Counted from the first letter of the stretch, positions 33,725-42,659 are shown. The stretch: DNA of 64,000 nt from Bordetella genomosp. 13 (GCF_007679965.1 NZ_VEHL01000011.1:124001-188000); one strand, 5' to 3'. Notes: generated by a model not told the origin, from the letters alone. A program made the numbers and translations.

Positions 33725-34611
33725 TGGCCCTGCCCTCGAACGACGCGGCATTGCCGTTCCCGGCGCGGCCCGCACGCACGCCGCCGCGAAATTCCTGCGA
33801 CTGCCACTGCCACGTCTTCGGGCCGTACGACACCTTTCCGCTCGAGGCCGAGCGCAGCTATACGCCGCCCGAAGCCTCCGCGCAGCGATACCTGGGCATG
33901 CTGGACCAGCTCGGCATGCAGCGTGGCGTCCTCGTGCAGGCCTCGGCCCATGGCCTGGACAACGCCGCCATGCTGCACGCGCTGGCCGTGGATAGCGACC
34001 GCCTGCGCGGCGTCGCCGTCGTGCCCGCGAATACATCGTTCCACGCATTGAAAACGTTGCGGGACCAGGGCGTCCGCGGCTTGCGGCTGTCCCGCCTGCT
34101 GGACGGGAACGGCTCTGCCCGATATCGGAACGTCGTCGATATCTCGGCGCTGGATGCGTTGCTGCCCGCGATGCGCCAGCTCGATCTGCACGCGCAACTG
34201 TGGATCACGCTGGACCAGTTGCCACGGCTGGCTCCGGTGATCCGCACCGCTGGAATCCCATTCGTCATCGACCACATGGGGCGATCCGAGCCCATCAATG
34301 GCGTCGCCGATCCGCATTTCGCCCTGATGTGCGAACTCGTCGCGGAAGGACATCTATGGGTGAAGCTCACGCCTTACCGTCCGTCGCAGCGGCCGCCCGG
34401 ATACGAGGACGTCCGGCCGCTGCACGAGCATCTGGTGCGCATCAATCCGCAGCGCCTGCTGTGGGGAAGCGACTGGCCGCACATCAATCTTGCCGCACCG
34501 CCCGACGCCGGGCGGCTGCTGGACCTCTTCTTCGACTGGACCGCCGACGCGCGCGCGCGCCAGGCGATCCTGGTCGACAACCCGGCCGCGCTGTACGGAT
34601 TTCCCGGCTGA
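33721..34611 (+). CDS. Amidohydrolase 2 family (2-pyrone-4,6-dicarboxylate lactonase-like)
   Basis: A 296-residue metal-dependent hydrolase with TIM-barrel features. The first metal motif is DCHCHVFGP (H29, H31), followed by PFVIDHMGRSEP and the terminal LLWGSDWPHINL containing the catalytic Asp. Relatives open 2-pyrone-4,6-dicarboxylate and similar lactones in aromatic degradation. ATGATG overlaps the stop of the Bug receptor, so either Met can start. Its position beside a dioxygenase and a hydroxyacid dehydrogenase fits a ring-cleavage or organic acid pathway. Confidence 0.85.
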   Translation: MMALPSNDAALPFPARPARTPPRNSCDCHCHVFGPYDTFPLEAERSYTPPEASAQRYLGMLDQLGMQRGVLVQASAHGLDNAAMLHALAVDSDRLRGVAVVPANTSFHALKTLRDQGVRGLRLSRLLDGNGSARYRNVVDISALDALLPAMRQLDLHAQLWITLDQLPRLAPVIRTAGIPFVIDHMGRSEPINGVADPHFALMCELVAEGHLWVKLTPYRPSQRPPGYEDVRPLHEHLVRINPQRLLWGSDWPHINLAAPPDAGRLLDLFFDWTADARARQAILVDNPAALYGFPG

Positions 34612-34652
34612 GGCCGTGCTTCACACAAGACTCATCATTCGTAGAGAAAGCC

Positions 34653-35573
34653 ATGACTCAAGAAACCATCGTCATCACCGAAGAGAAAATCCACCCGGAC
34701 GCCGTTGCGTTGCTGAAGGACTACCGACTCTGCTACACGGGAGCGCGATTCTCGCAGGAGGACCTGGTCGCGCTCGTCGAGCGTGAGCAGCCCGTCGCCA
34801 TCCTGTCCCGCTATGGAAAGATCAACGAGCAGGTACAGTCCGCGTCGCGCAAGTTGAAGGTCATCGGAAGACATGGCGTAGGCATGGACGCGATCGACCA
34901 GGAAGCCGCCAGGCGGCTCGGCGTCAAGGCCATCGCCGCCACCGGATCGAACAGCCAGGCCGTCGCGGAACTCGCGCTGGGCCTCATCCTCGCCTGCGCC
35001 CGGCGCATCAGCTGGCTGGATTCGCGCATGCACGAAGGGCATTGGGACAAGCAGAGCTACGTCGGCTTCGAATTGTCCGGCGCAACCCTGGGAGTGGTCG
35101 GCTGCGGATCCATCGGCGGCCGGGTGGTTCGTTTCGCCCAGGCCATCGGCATGCGCGTCCTGGTCAACGACCCCTATCTCGAGGCCCATCGGTTGCCCGA
35201 CGGCGCGACGAAAGTGGAATTGGAGGAACTGCTGGCGTCCAGCGACGTGGTTTCGCTGCATTGCCCGCTGGACCACTCGACCCGCAATCTGCTGGACGCG
35301 CGGCGGCTGGGCCTGCTGCGCAAGGGCGCCATCGTCATCAATACCGCCCGCGCCGGCATGATCGACGAGGACGCCATGCGCGAGAAGCTGCATGCGGGCG
35401 ATCTCCACCTGGGCCTGGACTGCTTCGTCAACGAGCCCATCACCGCCGAATCGCCGTGGACGGACACGCCCAACGCCATACTGACCCCGCACATCGGGGG
35501 CACGACCAACGGCGGCCTGCGGGGCATGGCCGTGGGCGCGGCGAAGAACATTCTTTCCGTCCTCCAGGGCTGA
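34653..35573 (+). CDS. D-2-hydroxyacid dehydrogenase (phosphoglycerate dehydrogenase-like)
   Basis: A 306-residue NAD-dependent dehydrogenase. The cofactor motif is GVVGCGSIGG (147-156). Catalytic residues are seen in NTARAG (Arg), NEPITAESP (Glu) and PHIGGTT (His). It lacks the C-terminal ACT regulatory domain of SerA, so a catabolic 2-hydroxyacid is more likely than serine synthesis. It follows the amidohydrolase by 41 bp in the same direction and is followed by a second Bug receptor. Confidence 0.88.
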   Translation: MTQETIVITEEKIHPDAVALLKDYRLCYTGARFSQEDLVALVEREQPVAILSRYGKINEQVQSASRKLKVIGRHGVGMDAIDQEAARRLGVKAIAATGSNSQAVAELALGLILACARRISWLDSRMHEGHWDKQSYVGFELSGATLGVVGCGSIGGRVVRFAQAIGMRVLVNDPYLEAHRLPDGATKVELEELLASSDVVSLHCPLDHSTRNLLDARRLGLLRKGAIVINTARAGMIDEDAMREKLHAGDLHLGLDCFVNEPITAESPWTDTPNAILTPHIGGTTNGGLRGMAVGAAKNILSVLQG

Positions 35574-35648
35574 CGTCCTGGGCAACCCTTTCCATCCACA
35601 AGAATGTGCCTCGGACATCGAGGCACGGATCATTACCACGGAGACTAC

Positions 35649-36608
35649 ATGCGCCGCTTCCTGATGTACTGCCTGATGCTTTGCGCCAGCGCGCTGCCTG
35701 CCGCGCAGGCGGAGGATTTCCCTTCGCGCCCCCTGCGGCTGATCGTTCCCTACACGGCCGGCGGAGCCCTGGACAATATCGCCCGCATACTGGCCGAGGG
35801 CCTGGGCAAGAACCTGGGCCGATCGGTCGTGGTGGAGAACCGCCCCGGCGGCAACAACCTGATCGCCACCCGCGCGCTGCAAAGCAGCGACCCGGACGGC
35901 TATACGTTGATGCTGACGACCAACGGCACGATGTCGATCGCGCCGGTGCTGTATGCCAATACGCCGTATGATCCGCTGACCGACTTCTCCCACATCGGGC
36001 TGGTGTCCAGCTATCCGTACATCCTGGTCAGCAAGGCCGGGGCCTTCGCCGATTTCGCGACGGTGCTGAAGAAGGCTGCCGCCGATCCGGAGAGCATCTC
36101 GATGGCCTACACGGGACACGTGAAATCGCTGTCCGTCGACTGGCTGGGCGTGCTGACCAAGTCGAAGATCCTGAAGGTGCCCTACAAAGGCGACAACGAC
36201 GCGATCAGCGACCTGGCCGGAGGCCGCGTCGACATCGCGATGATCGGCCCGTCGGTGGTGATGCCGCTGGTCCAGGAGAAAAAACTCGACGCACTGGCCG
36301 TGACCTCGAACAAGAGGCTGCCCGCCCTGGCGCAGGTCCCCACCGTGGCCGAGTCCGTCACGGGGTTCAATGTGGACGTGTGGACGGGGCTGGTGAGCAA
36401 CCGGAAAGTGCCCGAAGCGAGGCTGGAGATCCTGAGGAACGCGCTGACCAGGACGCTCGAGGATCGGGACTTCCAGGCGCGCCTGAGCCAGACCGGCGAC
36501 ACCGTGCTCATCGGAGCCGGTCCGAAATTCCGCCAGCGCATCTCCGATGACCTGGCGCTGTGGCGAAACGTGATGAAGGAGGCGAACATCAGCCCGATCA
36601 CCCAGTAG
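35649..36608 (+). CDS. Bug/TctC family substrate-binding protein
   Basis: A 319-residue periplasmic receptor with a Sec signal (MRRFLMYCLMLCASALPAAQA). The typical FPSRPLRLIVPYTAGGALDN and VVENRPGGNNLIATRAL follow. The ATG was chosen because the signal peptide begins there and GGAGAC lies upstream. It is the second Bug receptor of this operon, so two related substrates, or a membrane system elsewhere, may be served. An IclR gene follows after about 110 bp. Confidence 0.9.
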   Translation: MRRFLMYCLMLCASALPAAQAEDFPSRPLRLIVPYTAGGALDNIARILAEGLGKNLGRSVVVENRPGGNNLIATRALQSSDPDGYTLMLTTNGTMSIAPVLYANTPYDPLTDFSHIGLVSSYPYILVSKAGAFADFATVLKKAAADPESISMAYTGHVKSLSVDWLGVLTKSKILKVPYKGDNDAISDLAGGRVDIAMIGPSVVMPLVQEKKLDALAVTSNKRLPALAQVPTVAESVTGFNVDVWTGLVSNRKVPEARLEILRNALTRTLEDRDFQARLSQTGDTVLIGAGPKFRQRISDDLALWRNVMKEANISPITQ

Positions 36609-36720
36609 TCTCCACACTCGTCTGCGGCGCATTGCGCCGACGCTGCACCGCGGCGCCGATCTCCAAAGTTCAAAAGCATCAGGACGTTATAATTTTGATA
36701 CTTTGCTCAGGAGACAGAAC

Positions 36721-37536
36721 ATGGCCAAGGCCGCAGTGGATCGATCGGTAAGCGCCGTAGACCGCACACTTTCGATCCTCGACGCCTTCGTCGGCGGGGA
36801 CGGCGTCCGATCGCTGTCGGAACTGGAAGAAGCCACGGGCCTGTTCAAGAGCGTTATCTTCCGCTACATGCTCTCGTTCGAGCGGCTCGGATACGTGATC
36901 AAGCGCAGCGACGGGCGCTACCAGCTCGGGTCGCAGGTGCTGCGGCTGGGACGCGCGTTCGAACGCGCCTTCGACATGTCGCAATACGTGCTGCCGGTGC
37001 TGCGCACGCTGACCGAGCAGACTCGCGAGACCTCATCGTTCTACGTGTTGGAGAACGACATGCGTCTTTGCCTGTACCGTATCGACTCGCCATCGCTGCT
37101 GCGCGTGACGATCCATCCCGGCAGCCGCCTGCCCCTGGATGAGACCGCCACGGGCCAGGTGCTGTCGCGGTTCGGCCATCCGGCTCGGCGCAGGCAGCAG
37201 GCCGATCCCTCGGGTTACCTGCGCACATCGCGCAACATCACGGGCAGCGGCGATCCGGATCACGTGGCCTCCATGTCGGTCCCCATCTTCGGCCTGGACA
37301 ACGAACTGATCGGGGCTCTCACGGTGTCAGGGCCCACGTCGCGCTTCGATCCCGATACCGATGACTCCGCCCGTGCCGCGCTGGCCAATGCCGCGATGAG
37401 CCTGAGCCGCAGCGTGGGCGGCAAGAACGCCTACCCCGAAGGCGAAGGCTGGTACGGCGCCCACGACACGACGGGCGCACCCGCCGAACCGCTTCGACAG
37501 CGCCGTGCCCCCGCGCGCAAGAAGGCGACGGCCTAG
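36721..37536 (+). CDS. IclR family transcriptional regulator
   Basis: A 271-residue IclR regulator: N-terminal HTH (VSAVDRTLSILDAFVGGDGVRSLSELEEATGL, shown in part) and effector domain with GSRLPLDETATGQVLSRFG. The C-terminus ends in a basic tail RRAPARKKATA. CAGGAGA lies before the ATG. It shares four bases (CTAG) with the end of the convergent MFS gene. It may act on the CATAA-N5-TTATG sites at 38967 and 40782, though this is not shown. Confidence 0.9.
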   Translation: MAKAAVDRSVSAVDRTLSILDAFVGGDGVRSLSELEEATGLFKSVIFRYMLSFERLGYVIKRSDGRYQLGSQVLRLGRAFERAFDMSQYVLPVLRTLTEQTRETSSFYVLENDMRLCLYRIDSPSLLRVTIHPGSRLPLDETATGQVLSRFGHPARRRQQADPSGYLRTSRNITGSGDPDHVASMSVPIFGLDNELIGALTVSGPTSRFDPDTDDSARAALANAAMSLSRSVGGKNAYPEGEGWYGAHDTTGAPAEPLRQRRAPARKKATA

Positions 37537-38903
37537 TTGTCCGAGCCCGCCCGCAGGCGGGACGCGCTGACCAGCGCGGCCAACAACGCGAAACCCGCTG
37601 CGGCGTAGACGCATGCCAATGCCCCCGCGGAGCCGAATCGGTGCAACAGGTACGCTACCAAGGCCGCGCCCGCCGATTGGCCCAGCAGACGCGCGGTCCC
37701 CAACATCCCGCTGGCTGCGCCGCTGCGCGTTTGGGGCGCCGCCCCGATCATGGCGCGGTTGTTGGCCGGCTGGAACAGGCCGAAGCCGAATCCGCAAAGC
37801 GCCATGCACGTCAGTACGCTGCCGAGAGACGTCGCGGCGGGCAGCGCCGCCAGGACGGCCATGCCCGCGCAAAGCAGCGACATGCCGATGGCGCCCAGCA
37901 CCCCGGCGGGATAGCGGTCCGCCAGCCGGCCGGCCAGGCTGGCCGTGCACGCCAGCGTCAAGGGCCATGGCGAAAGCATCAAGCCCGCGTCGACCGCATC
38001 GAAGCCCAGCCCCAGCTGGAAGTAGAACGGCAGCCCGATGAACGCCACCATTTGCGCCCCGAACGAGCACAGCGAGGTCAGCACGGAAAGCCTGAAAATG
38101 GGAATGCGCAAGAGGTCGAGCGGCAACAGGGGCGCGGGGTCATGCCTCAGTCGCCGAACGAGTGCCCAACCTCCGATCAGGGCCACCGCCAGCGGCGCAG
38201 CCACCATGGCGGGCGCCAGCCCATGCGACAGGTTCACCAGGGTCAGCATGGCCCCGCCGAACGTGGCCGCGCTGAATACGGCACTTGGCCAGTCGACCCG
38301 GACGTCTCGCTGGTGACTGTACGGCAACGATCGCCATCCCAAGCCGGCCGCGGCCATGCCGACGGGCGCGCCGATGGCGAACAGCCAATGCCAAGTGCCC
38401 ACGGAAAGAATGAAACTGGCCACGATGGGCGCCGCGGTCGACGCCAGCGCCGCGATGGTGGCGTTCATGCCGATGGCTCGCCCGAATTGCTCTTTGGGCA
38501 CGGCGTAGCGCAGAAGGGCCAGGTTCACGCTGAGCACGCCCGCCGCCGCCAGGCCCTGCAGGGCTCTCGCCAGCGTCAGGCACTCCAGATTCGGCGCCGT
38601 CGCACTGAGCACGGCCGAGACGGCAAAGAGGCAGAGCCCCGCCAGGTAGACTCTTCTATAGCCGACGATCTCGCCCAGCGCGGCGAAAGGCAGCAAGGCC
38701 ATCACGACCGCCAACTGGTAGGCATTGACGACCCAGACCGACGAAGCGGCATCCACGCCGAAATCCTTGGCGATGCTGGGCAGGGCGACCGCCGCGATGA
38801 CGCCATCCATGATGGCCATTGCGATACCCAGGGCGCTGGTCAGCAGCGCCTTCTTCCTGCGCGCTCCGGTCAGGCCGCCGGGCGCGATGCTGCTTGGTTC
38901 CAT
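37533..38903 (-). CDS. MFS transporter (DHA2/EmrB-QacA type)
   Basis: A 456-residue drug/acid exporter of the 14-helix group. The N-terminal IMDGVIAAVALPSIAKDFG and WVVNAYQLAVVMALLPFAALGEIVGYRRVY match the DHA2 pattern (TM1 and TM2-TM3 motif A). RALQGLAAAGV follows. The C-terminus overlaps the IclR stop by the palindrome CTAG. Divergent from the RraA-like gene. Probably exports a metabolite of the neighbouring pathway; substrate unknown. Confidence 0.9.
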   Translation of the reverse strand: MEPSSIAPGGLTGARRKKALLTSALGIAMAIMDGVIAAVALPSIAKDFGVDAASSVWVVNAYQLAVVMALLPFAALGEIVGYRRVYLAGLCLFAVSAVLSATAPNLECLTLARALQGLAAAGVLSVNLALLRYAVPKEQFGRAIGMNATIAALASTAAPIVASFILSVGTWHWLFAIGAPVGMAAAGLGWRSLPYSHQRDVRVDWPSAVFSAATFGGAMLTLVNLSHGLAPAMVAAPLAVALIGGWALVRRLRHDPAPLLPLDLLRIPIFRLSVLTSLCSFGAQMVAFIGLPFYFQLGLGFDAVDAGLMLSPWPLTLACTASLAGRLADRYPAGVLGAIGMSLLCAGMAVLAALPAATSLGSVLTCMALCGFGFGLFQPANNRAMIGAAPQTRSGAASGMLGTARLLGQSAGAALVAYLLHRFGSAGALACVYAAAGFALLAALVSASRLRAGSDN

Positions 38904-38966
38904 AGCTGGGATTCTAAGCCTTGAACAATCGCCGTGCGCCTAGGCAGGACGGCCATGTGACGATAT

Positions 38967-38981
38967 CATAACTACGTTATG
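38967..38981. promoter_or_regulatory. Putative operator CATAA-N5-TTATG, site 1
   Basis: Palindrome CATAACTACGTTATG lies upstream of the RraA-like gene and of the divergent MFS gene. The same CATAA-N5-TTATG arrangement is found at 40782-40796 between the Bug and aminotransferase genes. A common regulator, perhaps the IclR protein at 36721-37536, is inferred. Confidence 0.6.
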
Positions 38982-39016
38982 TTTTATTGCCACCAGGCCC
39001 AGAGGAGTACAGATAT

Positions 39017-39691
39017 ATGTCCAGCAATGCACACCCCGCCATCCGCACCGACTTCGAGCGCGTGCCGCCCGAACTGGTGACCCGCGCCAAGGCGTACCAG
39101 GCGGCGATCTTCTCCGATGTCGCCGGACGCCGCGGGGCGCTGGATGGCCGCATCCGCGCCCTGGGCGCGCACATGAAGATCTGCGGCCCGGCGTTCACCG
39201 TCGAAGTACGGCCAGGCGACAACCTGATGTTCCACGCAGCCCTGGCCAACGCACGGCCGGGCGACGTCATCGTCGTCGACGGGAAAGCAGACCGCACCGT
39301 GGCGCTGTGCGGCGCGCTGATGAGCGCACAGGCCAGGGCCGCCGGCATCGCCGGCTTCGTCGTCGACGCCGCCGTGCGCGACTCCGACGAACTGGCGGGG
39401 GGCGACTTTCCGATCTTCTCGGTGGGCACGAATCCCAATGGCCCTACCAAGGGGCTGGGCGGCCGGGTGAATTGGCCCATCTCCGCGGGCGGCGTGGCCA
39501 TCGACCCGGGCGACCTCATCCTGGGGGATGCGGACGGCGTCGTGGCGATTCCCCGTGAACAGGTCGAGGCGTTGCTCGATCTGGCCGAAAAGAAGGTGCA
39601 GGCCGAGGCAAAGCGCATGCGCGAAATCAGCGAAGGCAAGCTGAAGGCGCCGTGGCTGGAAGACGCGCTGAAGGCCGCCGGGGTGATCTGA
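39017..39691 (+). CDS. RraA-like aldolase (4-hydroxy-4-methyl-2-oxoglutarate aldolase family)
   Basis: A 224-residue protein of the RraA / HMG-aldolase fold. Conserved pieces include AYQAAIFSDVAGRRGAL, GPAFTVEVRPGDN, VIVVDGKADRTVALCGALM, and GFVVDAAVRDSDEL (Arg-Asp pair binding metal and oxaloacetate-type substrates). GDLILGDADGVVAIP is the family's C-terminal mark. Such enzymes cleave 4-hydroxy-4-methyl-2-oxoglutarate or decarboxylate oxaloacetate at the end of gallate/protocatechuate pathways. AGGAG lies 10 nt before the ATG. The palindromic site at 38967 lies in its promoter. Confidence 0.88.
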   Translation: MSSNAHPAIRTDFERVPPELVTRAKAYQAAIFSDVAGRRGALDGRIRALGAHMKICGPAFTVEVRPGDNLMFHAALANARPGDVIVVDGKADRTVALCGALMSAQARAAGIAGFVVDAAVRDSDELAGGDFPIFSVGTNPNGPTKGLGGRVNWPISAGGVAIDPGDLILGDADGVVAIPREQVEALLDLAEKKVQAEAKRMREISEGKLKAPWLEDALKAAGVI

Positions 39692-39706
39692 GGCCAGCGG
39701 CGGGAC

Positions 39707-39730
39707 GCCCATCCCAAGGCAGGGATGGGC
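39707..39730. terminator. Hairpin terminator between RraA-like and Bug genes
   Basis: Stem GCCCATCCC - AAGGCA - GGGATGGGC then TTT separates the convergent genes. The T-run is short, so it is a modest terminator that may work in both directions. Confidence 0.55.
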
Positions 39731-39737
39731 TTTGGCC

Positions 39738-40706
39738 CTATTCGAACTTGATGTGCTTGACGGTCTCGCCCCAGCGCTGCCTGTCCTTGACCAGGAACGC
39801 CTGGAACTCCTCGGGCGTGCTGCCGACGATGGGCATGCCGTCCGCCTCGAAGCGCTGGCGGATGTCCGGGTCGGACAGCGCCTTCAGAACGGCCTGACGC
39901 AGAGTCGCGACGCGATCTTTCGGCACCCCCGGCGAGGTACACAGGCCAGCCCAAGGGGTCGGATCGAAATCGGCCAGCCCCGCCTCTTGCGTCGTCGGCA
40001 CGTCAGGCAAAGCCGCCAGGCGCTGCGGACCCGCAACCGCCACCGCGCGGACCCCGCCCGCCTTGATCTGCGGCATGGCACTGGCCAGTTGGTCGAACAT
40101 CAGCGACACCCGTCCGGCCACGAGGTCGGTCATGGCCTGTCCCGCCCCCTTGTAGGGGACGTGCGGAATCTGGATCCCGGCACGCTGCACGAGCATTTCT
40201 CCGGCGAGGTGCGAGGCCGTGCCGTTGCCCGAGGACGCGAAGTTCAGCTCGCCCGGATGCGCCTTGGCGTAGCTGACCAGCTCCGGAAACGTCTTGGCCG
40301 GGCTGCTCCTGTTGACCAGCACGATGTAGGGCGTATTGGCGATCACGGTGACCGGCGTGAGCTGGCTCGCGTCGAAAGGCGCGGGCTGCGGCAGGAAGGG
40401 CTGGATGGAAAAAAGCCCCGTCGTACACAACAGCGCCGTCTGTCCATCGGGCTCGGCCTTGCGGACCGCCTCCGCGGCGATCGCGCCGCCCGCGCCCGGT
40501 CGGTTCTCGATGATCACCGGCTGGCCCAGAGCGGCCTCCATCTTCGGCGCCAGCACGCGCGCGATGATATCGGTGGAGCCTCCTGCCGCGAAGCCCACCA
40601 CCAGCCGCAGGGGCTTGTCGGGAAAGGCGGCCGAGGCTGGCGCGGGGGCCAAGGCGCCCAGCGAAACGCCCAGGGCGGCGGCCAATCCAAGTTTTCTTGC
40701 AATCAT
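39738..40706 (-). CDS. Bug/TctC family substrate-binding protein
   Basis: A 322-residue periplasmic receptor with Sec signal (MIARKLGLAAALGVSLGALA, ending PASAA). The Bug start FPDKPLRLVVGFAAGGSTD, and IENRPGAGGAIAAEAV, are present. The start was set by GGAGAAGGG just before the ATG. It is convergent with the RraA-like gene and divergent from the aminotransferase, with a CATAA-N5-TTATG palindrome in the shared promoter region. Confidence 0.9.
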   Translation of the reverse strand: MIARKLGLAAALGVSLGALAPAPASAAFPDKPLRLVVGFAAGGSTDIIARVLAPKMEAALGQPVIIENRPGAGGAIAAEAVRKAEPDGQTALLCTTGLFSIQPFLPQPAPFDASQLTPVTVIANTPYIVLVNRSSPAKTFPELVSYAKAHPGELNFASSGNGTASHLAGEMLVQRAGIQIPHVPYKGAGQAMTDLVAGRVSLMFDQLASAMPQIKAGGVRAVAVAGPQRLAALPDVPTTQEAGLADFDPTPWAGLCTSPGVPKDRVATLRQAVLKALSDPDIRQRFEADGMPIVGSTPEEFQAFLVKDRQRWGETVKHIKFE

Positions 40707-40781
40707 GATGTTCCCTTCTCCGGGATCCGTTGTGCATTCCGCATGCGCGGCCCGATTCCGTTTTGGCGCTCGGTGATTTAT

Positions 40782-40796
40782 CATAACCTCATTATG
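40782..40796. promoter_or_regulatory. Putative operator CATAA-N5-TTATG, site 2
   Basis: CATAACCTCATTATG lies between the divergent Bug and aminotransferase genes, matching the site at 38967 in both arms and spacing. Flanks are also AT-rich and roughly symmetrical (TTTAT before, ATTTA after). Confidence 0.6.
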
Positions 40797-40864
40797 ATTT
40801 ACCGACAGCTAGCGTTTTCCTCTATCCAGGGCCCTGCGAAGCCCTGCCCATCCGGACGTCCATC

Positions 40865-42079
40865 ATGACCACCCCAGCTACGCTGCGCTCCGATGCACTG
40901 CTGCGCATCAACCCCCCTGCCACCATCGCCATGTCGGAAAAGGCGCGGCGGCTGAAGGCGGACGGCCGCGACGTCATCGCGCTCAGCTCCGGAGAGCCCG
41001 ACTTCGATACGCCCGGCAACGTGAAGTCCGCGGCCGTGCGCGCCATCGAGGCCGGCAAGACCAAGTACCCTCCCGTCGCGGGCATTCCCCAGCTGCGCGA
41101 GGCGATCGCGGACAAGTTCGAGCGCGACAACGGCCTGCGCTACAAGGCGGCGCAGACAATCGTGTGCTCCGGCGGCAAACAGGTCATCTCCAACGCTTTC
41201 TTCGCCACCCTGAATCCCGGCGACGAAGTCATCGTTCCCGCTCCGTACTGGGTCTCCTACCCCGAGATGGTGGCACTTTGCGGCGGCAAACCGGTCATCG
41301 CGCTCTCCAGCGCCGAGGTCGGCTTCAAGCTGACGCCCGGGGCATTGGAAGCCGCCATCACGCCACGCACGAAGTGGCTCTTGTTGAACTCGCCGTCGAA
41401 CCCGTCCGGCGCGGCCTATACGCGGTCCGACCTCGAGGCCCTGGCCGAGGTGCTGCTGCGCCATCCCCAGGTACGCATCCTGTCGGACGACATCTACGAA
41501 CACCTGGTTTACGACGGCGCCGAATTCGTCACCCTGGCCCAATGCGAACCGCGGCTGCTCGAACGCACGCTGACCATGAACGGCGTCTCCAAGGCCTATG
41601 CCATGACGGGTTGGCGCGTTGGCTTTGCCGCCGGCGACCCCGAACTGATCGCGGCGATGGAAGCGGTACAGAGCCAGGTCACGTCGGGAGCCTGCTCGAT
41701 CGCGCAGTGGGCATCCGTCGAGGCGCTGTCGGGTCCCCAGGACTACCTGGCCGGCCGACGTGACGCTTTCCAGGCGCGCCGCGACATGGTCGTCGACCGT
41801 TTGAACCACGCCAGCGGCCTGTCATGCGCGGTGCCGCAAGGCGCATTCTATGTATTCCCCTCCATGGCCGGGACGCTGGGCAAGAGAGCTCCGTCGGGCA
41901 CGGTCATCGACAGCGACGAACGGTTCGCGCTCGAATTGCTGGACACGCAAGGCGTGGCCATCGTGCATGGTTCCGCATTCGGCTTGCCTGGCCACTTCCG
42001 GATTTCCTATGCCGCCTCCGATGCCGAACTGCGGGAGGCCTGCCGCCGCATCACCGAGTTCTGCGCCGCCCTTGCCTGA
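40865..42079 (+). CDS. Pyridoxal phosphate-dependent aminotransferase, class I (aspartate aminotransferase-like)
   Basis: A 404-residue class I/II aminotransferase, fold type I. LSSGEPDFDTP, the substrate- and PLP-binding NSPSNPSGAAY, the acidic SDDIYEHLVYDG, and the PLP lysine in NGVSKAYAMTGWRVGF are all intact, as is a C-terminal FRISYA with the carboxylate-binding Arg. Likely transfers amino groups between aspartate or related amino acids and 2-oxoglutarate. It shares its promoter region with the Bug receptor and is ended by a strong hairpin at 42104. Confidence 0.9.
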   Translation: MTTPATLRSDALLRINPPATIAMSEKARRLKADGRDVIALSSGEPDFDTPGNVKSAAVRAIEAGKTKYPPVAGIPQLREAIADKFERDNGLRYKAAQTIVCSGGKQVISNAFFATLNPGDEVIVPAPYWVSYPEMVALCGGKPVIALSSAEVGFKLTPGALEAAITPRTKWLLLNSPSNPSGAAYTRSDLEALAEVLLRHPQVRILSDDIYEHLVYDGAEFVTLAQCEPRLLERTLTMNGVSKAYAMTGWRVGFAAGDPELIAAMEAVQSQVTSGACSIAQWASVEALSGPQDYLAGRRDAFQARRDMVVDRLNHASGLSCAVPQGAFYVFPSMAGTLGKRAPSGTVIDSDERFALELLDTQGVAIVHGSAFGLPGHFRISYAASDAELREACRRITEFCAALA

Positions 42080-42103
42080 GGCGGCCCGGGCCTGAAGGAT
42101 CGA

Positions 42104-42129
42104 GGGCCGTTCGCACGAACGGCCCTTTT
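42104..42129 (+). terminator. Intrinsic terminator of the aminotransferase gene
   Basis: GGGCCGTTC - GCAC - GAACGGCCC followed by TTTTCCTTT, 24 bp after the stop codon. The rest of the 319-bp gap to the tRNA holds a second hairpin (42335) and no gene that I can see. Confidence 0.85.
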
Positions 42130-42334
42130 CCTTTGGGCGCTGGATCCCAGGAACCTGATGAATCCCGGCAAGATGCTGCCTAGCCTGGAAGGGACAGGTA
42201 TGGATGCTATCGGCTGAAAAGTCCGCCTCGCCGCGCACCGCGGCGTGCCCCTTGCGCGGAATCGCTCAACCCGGCACGAAGACCATGGAGGGTTCATGGC
42301 TCAGTTGGACAATCCCGGGAGGCCAAGATGGGAA

Positions 42335-42369
42335 AAGCCCGTAAGGCATTGATCCTTACGGGCTTTTTT
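42335..42369. terminator. Bidirectional intrinsic terminator after tRNA-Leu(GAG)
   Basis: A 12-bp stem AAGCCCGTAAGG / CCTTACGGGCTT with a seven-base loop, T6 on the plus side and T4 on the minus side. It lies about 30 nt beyond the 3' end of the minus-strand tRNA gene and would terminate it. Confidence 0.8.
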
Positions 42370-42398
42370 CACATTCCAGACATTTCTGGAGTAATTCC

Positions 42399-42483
42399 TG
42401 GTGCCGACGGCGAGACTCGAACTCGCACAGCTTTCGCCACTACCCCCTCAAGATAGCGTGTCTACCAATTTCACCACGTCGGC
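42399..42483 (-). tRNA. tRNA-Leu (anticodon GAG)
   Basis: An 85-nt class II tRNA. The acceptor stem GCCGACG/CGTCGGC is followed by a discriminator A and an encoded CCA. The anticodon arm CTATC-TTGAGGG-GGTAG gives anticodon GAG, and the T-arm GCGAG-TTCGAGT-CTCGC is normal. A long variable arm fits leucine. No intron. It reads CUC/CUU leucine codons. Confidence 0.97.
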
Positions 42484-42659
42484 ATGGGGTGCTACACCTA
42501 CCGGGCCAGTGCCGCGGCGGCTACCGTGGCTCGGCGGATCCTTGGTCTCCATGTGCTGAGGCTGCACTTCGAGAAGGAAGTCGGAAATTCTAGCATGAGT
42601 CGACCGCGTCACTCAAATGAACGCCGTCATGGCGCCCACCTGTGTTGCTCCCAAGCCCC

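Noticed and set aside
42130..42334. Possible small RNA or gene between the aminotransferase terminator and the tRNA-Leu terminator
   Set aside because: No ORF with a ribosome site and no convincing promoter; the flanking hairpins are explained as terminators.
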